Shown: positions 32,933 to 41,199 of the stretch, in pieces
Layout of the letters: each line of letters opens with the position of its first letter
How positions within the stretch are numbered: position 1 is the first letter of the stretch
Assembly: GCF_049331405.1 (NCBI RefSeq)
Contig: NZ_CP186274.1
Location: 2,542,001 to 2,606,000, forward strand
DNA length: 64,000 nt
DNA from: PoT sp049331405
GTDB lineage: Bacteria; Planctomycetota; Planctomycetia; Isosphaerales; Isosphaeraceae
Reading direction: 5' to 3'
Notes under the pieces: generated by a model
Told to the model about the DNA's origin: nothing
The model's database searches: none
The model's input: the letters and a program-made list of their open reading frames with translations, nothing else
Made by a program: the position numbers and the translations under genes

Positions 32933-35116
32933 ATGAGTTCCGCCCCAACCATGTCGCCCGGGGCCCCGATGGGGCAAGCCGCCGAGCACCTCAAGGTGAA
33001 GCTCCGGCCCGATCTCATTGTGCAGCCGCAGTTCTACGAAGGGATGACGCACTACGTCATCAAGGACCCCATCGCGCTCAAATACTTTCGATTCAAGATC
33101 GAAGAGTATTTCCTGCTCCAGCAGCTCGACGGCAAGAACACCCTCCAGGACGTCAAGCGGGCGTTCGAGCGCAAGTACCGCCCGCAGACCATCTCCATCG
33201 ACGACCTCACTCGCTTCACCGCTCAGTTGCACGAGGCCGGGCTCGCCCTCATCGACAGCCCCGAGCAGGCCAAGGTCCTCATCCGCCGCCGTCGCAAGAA
33301 CCGGTGGAAGAAGGTCTGGCAGTTCCTCGCCAACATCCTCTACATCAAGATCCCCGTCATCGACCCCGAGAAGATGCTGACGGGGATGTATCCCTACTTC
33401 CGCTGGCTCTTCACGCCGTTCTTCGTCACGTTCAGCGTCGGCATGATGCTCGCCGCATTGACGCTGGTGGTCAGCCAGTGGACGACCTTCAGCGCCAAGC
33501 TGCCGGAATTCCAGAGCTTCTTCAACTGGCGCACGATCTTCTACTTCTGGATCAGTCTGGCGATCATCAAGATCATCCACGAGTTCGGGCACGGGCTCAC
33601 CGCCAAGCACTTCGGCGGCGAGGTGCACGAGATGGGGATGCTCTTCCTGGTCCTCACGCCGGCCCTCTATTGCGACGTGACCGATAGCTGGCTGCTGCCC
33701 AACAAGTGGAAGCGCATCTGGATCTCGGCGGCCGGCATCTATGTCGAATGCTTCCTCGCCAGCCTCGCCACGTTCGTCTGGTGGAATACCGAGCAGGGGC
33801 TCTTGAACAGCCTCTGCCTGGCGACCATGTTCATCTGCTCGGTCAACACCATCCTCTTCAACGCCAACCCGCTGCTGCGTTATGACGGCTACTACGTCAT
33901 GGCCGACTGGCTCGAGATCCCGAACCTGCGGATCAAGAGCGCCCAGTTCTTCACCTACCTCTTCCAGGAGAAGGTGCTCGGGCTCGAGGTGCCGGTCCAG
34001 AGCTACATGCCGAGGGCCCGGCGGGCCCTGTTCGTCTTCTACGCGATCGCCAGCTACATCTACCGCTGGGTCGTGACCTTCAGCATCCTGTTCTTCCTCT
34101 ACAAGTTCCTCCAGCCCTACAAGCTGGGCTCCATCAGCGCCATCATGGCGGTCGGCTCGCTGGTCCCGCTCATCGGGATGCCGCTTTACCAGTCCATCAA
34201 GTTCATCCGCACCCCAGGGAGGATGCGTAAGGTGAAAAAGGCAAGGGCCGCGGCCTTCGCGGCGATCGCCGTGGCCTCATTGGCCGGAATCCTCCTGATC
34301 CCGACGCCGCTCCGGGTCCAGGGGACGTTGGTGCTGACCGCGGCCAAACCCGATGAAGTGTACGCCGAGTCCCCGGGACGTCTCGTCGAGTTGAACGTCC
34401 GGGACGGCGAATGGGTCAAGAAGGATACCGTCATCGCGAAGCTCTCCAACCCGGAGAAGATCCGCGAACGTATCCAGCTCCAGGAGCAGCAGATGGCCAG
34501 CTCGGCGAAGGCCCGCTGGTTCCTCACCAGCTCCAACAACGACCACCGCGCCATCGGCAAGCAGCACGAGGTGATGGCCGATGACCTCGAGCCGGCAATC
34601 GAGAAGGTCATCGAGCAGATCAGCAAGCTCACCCTGGTCGCCCAGCGCGACGGCATGGTCATGGGCGTGCCCCATCCCGAGACCATCGGCCAGTGGGTCA
34701 AGCCGGGCAAGCCCTTCTGCGAGGTGGCCGACCCCCACAAGCTCGAAGCCCATCTCCTCCTCGACCAGTCGGACGTCGACCTCATCCGCCTCGACCGCAA
34801 GGCCTGGCTGAAGATCTACGGCGACTCCGAGATGACCTTGAGGAGCAAGGTCGGCGAGATCGCACAGAAGACCCAGGACGAGATCCCGCCCGAACTCTCG
34901 AACCTCGCCGGCGGCGAAATCGCCACGAAGCAGGATCCCAAGACGAACGCCGCCAAGCCGCTGAACGCCGTCTTCGAGATCATCATCCCGGTCGAGAACG
35001 AGGACCTCGCCCTCCAGCCCGGCCTCCGCGGCTTCGCCAAGATCGACGGGGGGACCTCGACCCTCGGCTGGTGGCTCTGGCGACTCGTCGCCAAGACCTT
35101 CCACTTCACCCTCTAA
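32933..35116 (+). CDS. PqqD-like / site-2 protease (M50) / HlyD fusion protein
   Basis: 727 residues. Residues 25-115 look like a PqqD-type peptide-binding domain (LQQLDGKNTLQDV). A polytopic region with about seven membrane helices follows, holding an intact M50 site: HEFGH at 216-220 and NPLLRYDG at 312-319. From about 455 there is a membrane-fusion module (VYAESPGRLVELNVRDGEWV, a coiled coil, then LAGGEIATK and LQPGLRGFAKI). The architecture recalls the protease/exporter proteins SkfC and YydH of modified-peptide systems (family knowledge), but no radical SAM or precursor gene is nearby. ATG at 32933 with GAGGG upstream. Confidence 0.88.
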   Translation: MSSAPTMSPGAPMGQAAEHLKVKLRPDLIVQPQFYEGMTHYVIKDPIALKYFRFKIEEYFLLQQLDGKNTLQDVKRAFERKYRPQTISIDDLTRFTAQLHEAGLALIDSPEQAKVLIRRRRKNRWKKVWQFLANILYIKIPVIDPEKMLTGMYPYFRWLFTPFFVTFSVGMMLAALTLVVSQWTTFSAKLPEFQSFFNWRTIFYFWISLAIIKIIHEFGHGLTAKHFGGEVHEMGMLFLVLTPALYCDVTDSWLLPNKWKRIWISAAGIYVECFLASLATFVWWNTEQGLLNSLCLATMFICSVNTILFNANPLLRYDGYYVMADWLEIPNLRIKSAQFFTYLFQEKVLGLEVPVQSYMPRARRALFVFYAIASYIYRWVVTFSILFFLYKFLQPYKLGSISAIMAVGSLVPLIGMPLYQSIKFIRTPGRMRKVKKARAAAFAAIAVASLAGILLIPTPLRVQGTLVLTAAKPDEVYAESPGRLVELNVRDGEWVKKDTVIAKLSNPEKIRERIQLQEQQMASSAKARWFLTSSNNDHRAIGKQHEVMADDLEPAIEKVIEQISKLTLVAQRDGMVMGVPHPETIGQWVKPGKPFCEVADPHKLEAHLLLDQSDVDLIRLDRKAWLKIYGDSEMTLRSKVGEIAQKTQDEIPPELSNLAGGEIATKQDPKTNAAKPLNAVFEIIIPVENEDLALQPGLRGFAKIDGGTSTLGWWLWRLVAKTFHFTL

Positions 35117-35126
35117 GGCCGGCCGG

Positions 35127-35153
35127 GGCGTCTCCTATGAATTAGGACGCCCT
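35127..35153 (+). repeat. imperfect hairpin after the M50 gene
   Basis: GGCGTCTCCTA pairs with TAGGACGCC through a 2-base bulge, 10 bases after the M50 stop. It may act together with the stronger hairpin at 35179. Confidence 0.4.
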
Positions 35154-35178
35154 CAGGCTAAAGACAGCCGCACATTCC

Positions 35179-35216
35179 GGCCCGCCCGGCGACTCGCAAG
35201 TGTCGCCGGGCGGGCC
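35179..35216 (+). terminator. strong terminator-like hairpin closing the adaptor-protease cluster
   Basis: A 15-bp perfect stem (35179-35193 with 35202-35216) and an 8-base loop, then TTCCCATTTCC. Very GC-rich; it separates the cluster from the DUF1559 gene. Confidence 0.65.
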
Positions 35217-35278
35217 TTCCCATTTCCCTCCAGGTCGGCGAATCCTGAATTCCTCACGGAGAATTCCCTGCTGGCCCC

Positions 35279-35308
35279 TTGAAAGTGCCTCCCGGGCGTT
35301 GGCATACT
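35279..35308 (+). promoter_or_regulatory. promoter of the first DUF1559 gene
   Basis: TTGAAA (35279-35284), 18-bp spacer, CATACT (35303-35308). Two overlapping short dyads follow directly (TGACA/TGTCA at 35325-35339 and ATGTC/GACAT at 35334-35350), a possible operator. The start codon is 163 bp downstream. Confidence 0.45.
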
Positions 35309-35470
35309 GACCAACCACTGAGACTGACACTCAATGTCATTTGACGACATGCAACCTTGAGATCTGAGTGGTTCTCACATCCTGCCAAAGGCAAGGTCCC
35401 GCCTGAGACGCCCGGGTCGATTGCAGACCGGGGGCGTCATTCCCCCCGAAAGTCGAAAGAGTTTTCAACC

Positions 35471-36427
35471 ATGATTCTCCAACGAGTGGCCCTGCTAGGT
35501 CGGCGAGCGGCGTTCACGCTCATCGAGTTGCTGGTGGTGATCGCCATCATTGCCGTGCTCATCAGCCTCCTGCTCCCGGCGGTCCAAGCCGCGCGCGAGG
35601 CAGCTCGACGAGCCCAGTGCTCGAACAACCTCAAGCAGTTGGCCCTCGCCACGCACAATTATGTCGACGTGAATAGCACGTTCTGCCTCGGCCAGTTCGT
35701 GGTAACGTTCCCGAGGGGGCAGGTCAACATCTCGAGCTGGACGCTGGGGCTCGCACCGTTCATGGAGCAGCAACCCCTCTTCAATAGCTGGAACTTCGGC
35801 TTCAATTTCACCGAGCCGCAGAACACGACGGTCTCTCAGACGTCCGTGAAGGCGTTCCGCTGCCCGTCGTCGCTCGCGGGGGACGTCGAGGACTTCACCG
35901 CCAGCTATGCGATGGCGAACATCGCGGCCGGCGGGACCTTCCGCTCGGCCACCGTCGACTATGCCGTGAGCGCCAACTCGTTTGTCAACACGGACCTCTC
36001 CGGGAACGCTGCGCAGGGGGTCATCGCCTACTCCGGCTCGATGCCGGTCCGGCCCGCGTCGGTCACGGACGGGCTGTCGAACACGCTCCTGTTCATGGAT
36101 ATGACGGGTGGCGCCAAGCTCTACGGCCCCAAGGGGACGCCGATCACCGTCGCGGGGCTCCCCTGGACGGCGATGGGGCACATGGGCGGCCTGAACCGGC
36201 TCTCGCTCCGGGGCTGGAGCTATGACGGCCTGATCCAATTCGGCGGCAACTGCGTGGTGAATTGCAACAACGGAGGCGGCAACGTCTACAGCTTCCACGC
36301 CGGGGGCTCGAACATCGCGATGGCCGACGGCAGCGTCCGCTTCCTCAAGAAGACGATCGCCGCCGTCGTACTCCATCAGCTCGTCTCGCGCGACCAGGGT
36401 GAGGTGCTCAGTGCCGACCAGTACTGA
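35471..36427 (+). CDS. DUF1559 protein with pilin-like N-terminus
   Basis: 318 residues. The type IV prepilin signal reads RRAAFTLIELLVVIAIIAVL, with cleavage expected before Phe and Glu at mature position 5. A DUF1559 (SBP_bac_10-like) domain follows, ending in the typical FHAGGSNIAMADGSVRF motif. The family is a planctomycete hallmark with dozens of copies per genome; it is thought to be a surface or pseudopilin-like protein. The ATG at 35471 places the signal at the N-terminus; the frame is open to 35357 without meaning. It overlaps the following lipoprotein gene by 17 bases. Confidence 0.93.
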   Translation: MILQRVALLGRRAAFTLIELLVVIAIIAVLISLLLPAVQAAREAARRAQCSNNLKQLALATHNYVDVNSTFCLGQFVVTFPRGQVNISSWTLGLAPFMEQQPLFNSWNFGFNFTEPQNTTVSQTSVKAFRCPSSLAGDVEDFTASYAMANIAAGGTFRSATVDYAVSANSFVNTDLSGNAAQGVIAYSGSMPVRPASVTDGLSNTLLFMDMTGGAKLYGPKGTPITVAGLPWTAMGHMGGLNRLSLRGWSYDGLIQFGGNCVVNCNNGGGNVYSFHAGGSNIAMADGSVRFLKKTIAAVVLHQLVSRDQGEVLSADQY

Positions 36428-36890
36428 GGCCCTGGCGCGGCGTGTTGCCGTCGCCCTCATCGCGCTCTTATCAGTCGCCGGCTGCGGCGAGGAGTCGGAC
36501 GGGCTCGAGAAGTACCCGGTCCGGGGCTCGGTACTGGTCAACGGCAAGCCGGCCGAGATGATGGCCGTGACCTTCCACAACTCCGACGCGAACGCCCCCG
36601 GTAATGCCTCCAGGCCCGTCGCCGTGACCGATGCCGAGGGGCGTTTCACGCTCTCGACCAACGCCGACAAGGACGGGGCCATCCCCGGCGAGTACCTGGT
36701 CACCTTCTTCTGGTCGTCGGAGAACGGCCCCTCGGCCTACGACCGCCTCGGGGGTCGTTTCCAGAACCCGAAGGCGTCGACGTTCAAGGTCCAGGTCGGG
36801 CGCAAGGAGAACGACCTCGAGCCGTTCAAGCTCGACGTCGATTCCAAGGCGCCCAAGCCGGCTCGCAAGATCCAGGCTTTGCCCCAGTAG
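36411..36890 (+). CDS. small lipoprotein, carboxypeptidase-regulatory-like
   Basis: 159 residues from the GTG at 36411, with the lipobox LLSVAGC and a Cys at about 25. The body is one beta-sandwich-like domain: YPVRGSVLVNGKPAEMMAVTF and AVTDAEGRFTLSTNADKDGA and PGEYLVTF. This type almost always follows DUF1559 genes in planctomycetes. The gene starts inside the end of the DUF1559 gene, which implies coupled translation; an alternative GTG at 36399 is possible. Confidence 0.85.
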   Translation: MPTSTEALARRVAVALIALLSVAGCGEESDGLEKYPVRGSVLVNGKPAEMMAVTFHNSDANAPGNASRPVAVTDAEGRFTLSTNADKDGAIPGEYLVTFFWSSENGPSAYDRLGGRFQNPKASTFKVQVGRKENDLEPFKLDVDSKAPKPARKIQALPQ

Positions 36891-36932
36891 GCCTTCTCTC
36901 CCCCCGGGCGAACTCCGAAGGAGGCGGCGATC

Positions 36933-38192
36933 GTGATGAAACGATTCCTCAAATGGAGGCGTCTGACCAACCGGATCCACCTGGTCCTGGGCCTGATCGC
37001 GGCGCTCCCGGTGATCCTCCTGGGGCTCACCGGCGCCGTGCTCGTCTTCGAGCCCGAGCTGGACCGTTGGCTCGACCCTCACCTCTGGATCGTCAAGCCC
37101 GGCGAGGCACGCAAGCCCTATCAGGATCTGCTCGAATCCACCAGGGCGGCCTTCCCCGGTCATCAGATGATCAGCATGTTCTTGCCTTTCCTCCCGGATC
37201 AGGCCGGCCTCCTCTACGCCCGCGATACCGCGTCGAAGTCGGCGCGGCCGCTCGAGATCTTCGTCGATCCGTATACGGGAAAGGTCCTCGGCTCCCGTCC
37301 GTCCGCCTCGTCGTTGATCGGAACCCTCCGATATCTCCATACGAACTTCCTGCTGACGTGGGGGGGCTACATCGGCGGCACGGCGTCGGCGATCCTGCTG
37401 ACCTTGCTCGCGAGCGGGCTCGTGCTCTGGTGGCCGACGGGCAAGGACAAGGGGGCCGGCTTCAAGGTCCGCCTCAAGCGTCACTGGCGCACGATCAACT
37501 ACGACGCCCACCGCGCGGTCGGCTTCTACGCGACGCCGATCCTCTGCGTGATCGCCCTGACGGGGTGCGTGTTCACCTTCCACACAGTGCTACACCCGTT
37601 GATCTACAAGCTGACCTTCACCAAGCCCTTGCCGAGGCTGGTGAAGGCCAGGCCGATCGCCGGGGTGCCCCCCATGAATCTCGACAGGATCATCGCCCGA
37701 TCCAACGAGGCCATGCCGGAGACGTTCCCGACCTTCGTCGTCTTCCCGGCCAAGCCCGGTGAGCCGATCCGGCTCACGAAGCGTCGGCCGACGGGAGAGC
37801 CCCGCGACATCGGGCGGTCTTTCGTCTCGCTCCACCCGCAGACGGGGGACCTGCTGCTCGAGCACAGCTACAGGACCCGCTCCTTCGGCGACGACGTGGT
37901 CTCCTGGAATCGACATATGCACATCGGTGCCTGGGGCGTCTATTTCAACCGGACGTTCGGGCTCATCATCAAGTCGGTCTGGCTCCTCGTCAGCCTCGTC
38001 CCCGCGGGCCTCGCCGTCACGGGGATCGTCATCTGGTGGAAGCCCAGGGCGAAGCGAACTCCCAAGGCGGCCGGCGATGAGGCGAAGGGCGCAACAACCC
38101 CGAGGAAACGAGCCCTCGCGCTCGCGACGAACTCAGGGGCCGTCGAACCTGAGCCTGAGCCTGAAGGGTTCGCGGACATCTCGACACATTGA
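36933..38192 (+). CDS. PepSY-associated membrane protein
   Basis: 419 residues with about four membrane helices: LVLGLIAALPVILLGLTGA near residue 20, ILLTLLASGLVLWWPTG near 155, FYATPILCVIALTGCVFTF near 200 and SVWLLVSLVPAGLAVTGIV near 350. The layout and the GLTGAVLVFEPELD and GYIGGTASAIL segments match PepSY-TM (iron-regulated membrane protein, PiuB-like). Members often accompany iron uptake or act as reductases, but no siderophore gene is near. AAGGAGG lies 8 bases before the GTG at 36933; ATG at 36936 is next to it. Confidence 0.85.
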   Translation: MMKRFLKWRRLTNRIHLVLGLIAALPVILLGLTGAVLVFEPELDRWLDPHLWIVKPGEARKPYQDLLESTRAAFPGHQMISMFLPFLPDQAGLLYARDTASKSARPLEIFVDPYTGKVLGSRPSASSLIGTLRYLHTNFLLTWGGYIGGTASAILLTLLASGLVLWWPTGKDKGAGFKVRLKRHWRTINYDAHRAVGFYATPILCVIALTGCVFTFHTVLHPLIYKLTFTKPLPRLVKARPIAGVPPMNLDRIIARSNEAMPETFPTFVVFPAKPGEPIRLTKRRPTGEPRDIGRSFVSLHPQTGDLLLEHSYRTRSFGDDVVSWNRHMHIGAWGVYFNRTFGLIIKSVWLLVSLVPAGLAVTGIVIWWKPRAKRTPKAAGDEAKGATTPRKRALALATNSGAVEPEPEPEGFADISTH

Positions 38193-38211
38193 GGCGTGCC
38201 AGAAAGGCGCG

Positions 38212-38249
38212 GGCCCCGGCGCCGTCAGCGAACTGACGACGCCGGGGCC
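38212..38249. terminator. bidirectional terminator hairpin between PepSY and lptE genes
   Basis: A 17-bp stem with one mismatch (38212-38228 with 38233-38249) and a CGAA tetraloop, between two converging genes. No T-run. Confidence 0.6.
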
Positions 38250-38321
38250 TCAGGAGGACTGCTCCGCGGCGGATGTGCGCCGGCATCCGCTTGATCTCGG
38301 ATCCGCAAGGTGGCCTGGTGA

Positions 38322-38870
38322 TCAGGCTTCCTCGACGGACCAGGCGACTTCCATCATGTCGACGATCTGGGTCGCCAGGTTCTGGCACGTGTTGTAGAAG
38401 GCGGTCATCGAGGTCTCGCCGACTTCGGGTGCGAAGTTCACCGTCTCGGCGACGACCGTCGGGGCCCGGTTCTTCTCGTAGTCAAGCGGCGGGTTGTGGA
38501 CCCAGTTGACCGAGGCATTCACCATCGCGGTGAGCTGACGAGGCATGTTGTCCGGGTTCTCGACGACCGTGTTCTTGTCGGCGTAGTTGATGGTCCCCTC
38601 GAGGATCGTATCTCCCTGCTCCAGCGTGCCGACCACCTTGTAAGGGGTCCGTTTTTCGATCTCCTTGATCGTGAGTTCCGTGAGCTGGAGCTGGATCTCG
38701 CGACGGAACGTGAGCGACCGGAAGACCGGGACGTACACCGTGCGGATGCTGGTGTCGTAGGGGGGCCGGATCGAGTAGCCGCAGCCGGCCTCGGCGACGA
38801 GGAAGAGGCCGGCAAGCCGAAGCAGGTCTCGTCGCGTGGGTTGTTCGATCTGACGTCGTCGGGAACTCAT
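38322..38870 (-). CDS. LptE-like lipopolysaccharide-assembly lipoprotein
   Basis: 182 residues. An Arg-rich N-terminus and hydrophobic segment end in the lipobox VAEAGC. The body follows the LptE pattern: GYSIRPPYDTSIRTVYVPVF, then LQLTELTIKEIEKRTPYKVV, then an ILEGTINY strand. LptE plugs the LptD outer-membrane translocon. It supports a diderm envelope with outer-membrane assembly. AAGGAGGG directly precedes the ATG at 38870; the in-frame start at 38915 is less good. Last gene of a long minus-strand block. Confidence 0.85.
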   Translation of the reverse strand: MSSRRRQIEQPTRRDLLRLAGLFLVAEAGCGYSIRPPYDTSIRTVYVPVFRSLTFRREIQLQLTELTIKEIEKRTPYKVVGTLEQGDTILEGTINYADKNTVVENPDNMPRQLTAMVNASVNWVHNPPLDYEKNRAPTVVAETVNFAPEVGETSMTAFYNTCQNLATQIVDMMEVAWSVEEA

Positions 38871-38922
38871 CCGGACCCTCCTTGGAGATCGGAATTGTCG
38901 CTGGCGGACGGACAACTCGCGA

Positions 38923-40251
38923 TCAATTCATGCCACCAGGCCCCATCCCCATACCACCCATACCGCCGCCACCCATGCCACCCATGCCGCCGCTACCCAT
39001 GCCACCCATGCCGCCGCTGAACGGATCCGAGCTCGCGGGCTGGCTCATGATCTTGCTCGGGGCGAATTCCTTACGGGGCAGTTTGGCCAGCGAGGCGAGT
39101 TCCGTCTTGGACTTCTCGGCCCAAGAGCTCTTGGGCCAACGTTGCCGGACCTTGCCGAAGTAGAATTCGGCCGAGGTGATCTTGTTGGTGCGCTTGTAAT
39201 ACTCGGCGACCTTGAATGTACGTTCTGCCTCGGCGTCGTTGATGATGTCGAGGGTGTGGTAGAGCTTCTCGTTCTGCCCGGGTCGGTCCGGGAAGGACGC
39301 CATCGTCTGCTTGATCAGCTCCCGCGACTTCTCAAGGCCGCTGCCGTCGTACTCGGGTCCGAGGTAGGACTTGATCCGAGAGTCGATGCTCGCGAGCTGG
39401 GCCTCCTGGACGTACTCGCTCTTGGGATGGTCGGTGGTGAGCTGGTCGTAGTGCATGGCGGCCATCTCGTAGTCGCCATCCTTGATGTATTGATGGGCGA
39501 TCCGCATCACGGCGTCGTCGGCCAGGGGGCCGGTCGGGTCATGGTGCCGGACGTGCTCGAGCGCCTGAAGGCCATCGCCATGCGGGTCGAGCATCGGCTG
39601 CTGGCCGTTGAAGCGGGAGTACCAGGGGAGCTTCTTCTGGGCGGGCGTCTTGGGATCGCTCTGGGCGAGCCAGGTCTCGCCGATCGCGTACTCGCGACTG
39701 ACGAGCTTGTCGATGTATTCGGTACCCGGATAGTCGGCGAAGAGCTGTTCGAAGCTCGTGTGCGCGGCGACGAGGTTCCCGCGCTGATACTGGCTCTCGG
39801 CGACGTAGAACTGGGCCTGCTCGCCCCAGGGGGAGCCCTTGCGGTTCTTGGCGATCAACTTGAAGGCGGTCTCGGCCTCGGCGAGTTTCCCTTGCTGGAA
39901 GAGCTTCTCGGCCGCCTGGAACTCGGCATCGGCCTCGGGGTTCGACTGGGTCTTGATCGGGCTCCAGCCGTCGGAGCCGAGGACGAGGGTCGACCTCTGC
40001 TCGGCCTTGCCGTAGGGGCTCGCCTTGGGGCTGAGCCAGCGGGCCATCAGGTTGCGGTCGTCGCCGACCTCCTCCTTGGTCGGGGCCTTGGACAGCGACG
40101 AGTCGCGCCCCATGCGCCAGGCAGTCAGGGTGCTCCCGCTGCTAAGGCAACCGGTAGACGAGGCCGTCCCCAGGAGGACGAGGGCAGCGCCCAGCCATTG
40201 CCGCGTTCGTCGGCCTTGGCCAGGTTCGGGATGCCGGTTCGCCAGGTCCAT
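38923..40251 (-). CDS. BamD-like TPR lipoprotein with Gly/Met-rich tail
   Basis: 442 residues. The lipobox ends at the Cys of ASSTGC near residue 35. Several TPR-like repeats follow (AEKLFQQGKLAEAETAFKLI, ESQYQRGNLVAAHTSFEQL, MRIAHQYIKDGDYEMAAMHY), as in BamD/YfiO, the essential lipoprotein of the outer-membrane beta-barrel assembly machine. It is longer than E. coli BamD (245). The last 30 residues are almost only Gly and Met (GGMGGMG units), from a DNA tandem repeat. It begins 3 bases after the recO stop, so it is translated with recO. Confidence 0.83.
   Translation of the reverse strand: MDLANRHPEPGQGRRTRQWLGAALVLLGTASSTGCLSSGSTLTAWRMGRDSSLSKAPTKEEVGDDRNLMARWLSPKASPYGKAEQRSTLVLGSDGWSPIKTQSNPEADAEFQAAEKLFQQGKLAEAETAFKLIAKNRKGSPWGEQAQFYVAESQYQRGNLVAAHTSFEQLFADYPGTEYIDKLVSREYAIGETWLAQSDPKTPAQKKLPWYSRFNGQQPMLDPHGDGLQALEHVRHHDPTGPLADDAVMRIAHQYIKDGDYEMAAMHYDQLTTDHPKSEYVQEAQLASIDSRIKSYLGPEYDGSGLEKSRELIKQTMASFPDRPGQNEKLYHTLDIINDAEAERTFKVAEYYKRTNKITSAEFYFGKVRQRWPKSSWAEKSKTELASLAKLPRKEFAPSKIMSQPASSDPFSGGMGGMGSGGMGGMGGGGMGGMGMGPGGMN
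38926..39017. repeat. tandem repeat encoding the Gly/Met tail
   Basis: About ten imperfect 6-9-base units of the form CCACCCATG or CCGCC, ACCCATGCC on the plus strand, giving GGM and GGMG in the minus-strand gene. Such arrays slip, so length variation between strains is likely. Confidence 0.7.
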
Positions 40252-40254
40252 CGA

Positions 40255-41001
40255 TCAGACTCCCAGAAAAGGCAAGAGACGTGGCCGGTGACCCATGAGG
40301 TGGCTGACGATGCTCCCCAGGGTCGTCCGCACCGGTTGCAAGGCCGAAGGGCTCGGATCCAGGTCGCGCCAATCGTTGCCGGGGCTGGCCAGGATCCGGA
40401 TCGCGTCCAGGGTCCGCCCCGTGAGCGTCGCGACGTGAGGCTGGCCCGGTCGACACTCGGGGCAGAGGACTCCGCCCGTCGCCAGGCCGAACGCGAAGGT
40501 ATCCCCTCGCGCCTCGACGTACTGGCCGCAGTGTGCGCAGGCATCCAGCATCGGCATCGAGCCCAACTCCCTCAGGCAAGCCAACTCGAACCGGAGCACT
40601 CGCCTCGACCGCAAGAGCGGGTCGCCCAGTTGCCGCAAGGTGATCGCGGCCGCGTCGAACAGTCTGGGGTGCGGATCGTTGAAGTCGGTCAGGTCCGACA
40701 GCAGCTCGGCGATGTAGTAGCCGGCATAAAGGGCCGCCAGATCGCGGCGAAGTGAGCCAAAGCGTTCGAGGGCCACGGCCTCGGTTACCAGGTCGAGCGC
40801 CTCGGTCGCCTTGTGGAGCAACACGATATCGGAAACATCCAGGAGGTCAAGGCCACCCTGGAGCGGCGACTTGAGCCGCCGCGCCCCCTTGGCCAGCGCG
40901 GAGACCTTGCCGATCTCGCGCGTGAAGATCGTGACGACGGAACTCGTCTCGAACACGTCGGTCGACCGCACCACGATCCCGAGCGTACGAACGCTGGCCA
41001 C
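40255..41001 (-). CDS. recO: DNA repair protein RecO
   Basis: RecFOR mediator that loads RecA on SSB-coated gaps. 248 residues with an N-terminal OB fold (RTLGIVVRSTDVFETSSVVTIF), the GARRLKSPLQGGLDLLD segment and a four-Cys zinc finger (CAHC about residue 155, CPEC about 183). GTG start with GGGAG 7 bases upstream. It sits downstream of phoH-pgpH-ybeY-CBS, as recO follows phoH-yqfF-ybeY-era in Firmicutes; era and dgkA are absent here. Confidence 0.94.
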   Translation of the reverse strand: MASVRTLGIVVRSTDVFETSSVVTIFTREIGKVSALAKGARRLKSPLQGGLDLLDVSDIVLLHKATEALDLVTEAVALERFGSLRRDLAALYAGYYIAELLSDLTDFNDPHPRLFDAAAITLRQLGDPLLRSRRVLRFELACLRELGSMPMLDACAHCGQYVEARGDTFAFGLATGGVLCPECRPGQPHVATLTGRTLDAIRILASPGNDWRDLDPSPSALQPVRTTLGSIVSHLMGHRPRLLPFLGV

Positions 41002-41199
41002 GAAGCCACTCCCACCCGCCGAGCGAAGAGTTGATGAAGGTCGGCCGAGCCCGGAATATCGACGATGTGGCCGAATCGTAGAAGACCAAACGGCCGAGAC
41101 GACGGTAGTCCAACGTACGCCTTGGCTTGGGCACGTCGAACTGCCGTCGTTTCGGGAATTGTTTGGGAAGCGGCCAGGCGCCGCGGCGCGGGCTGGGCC

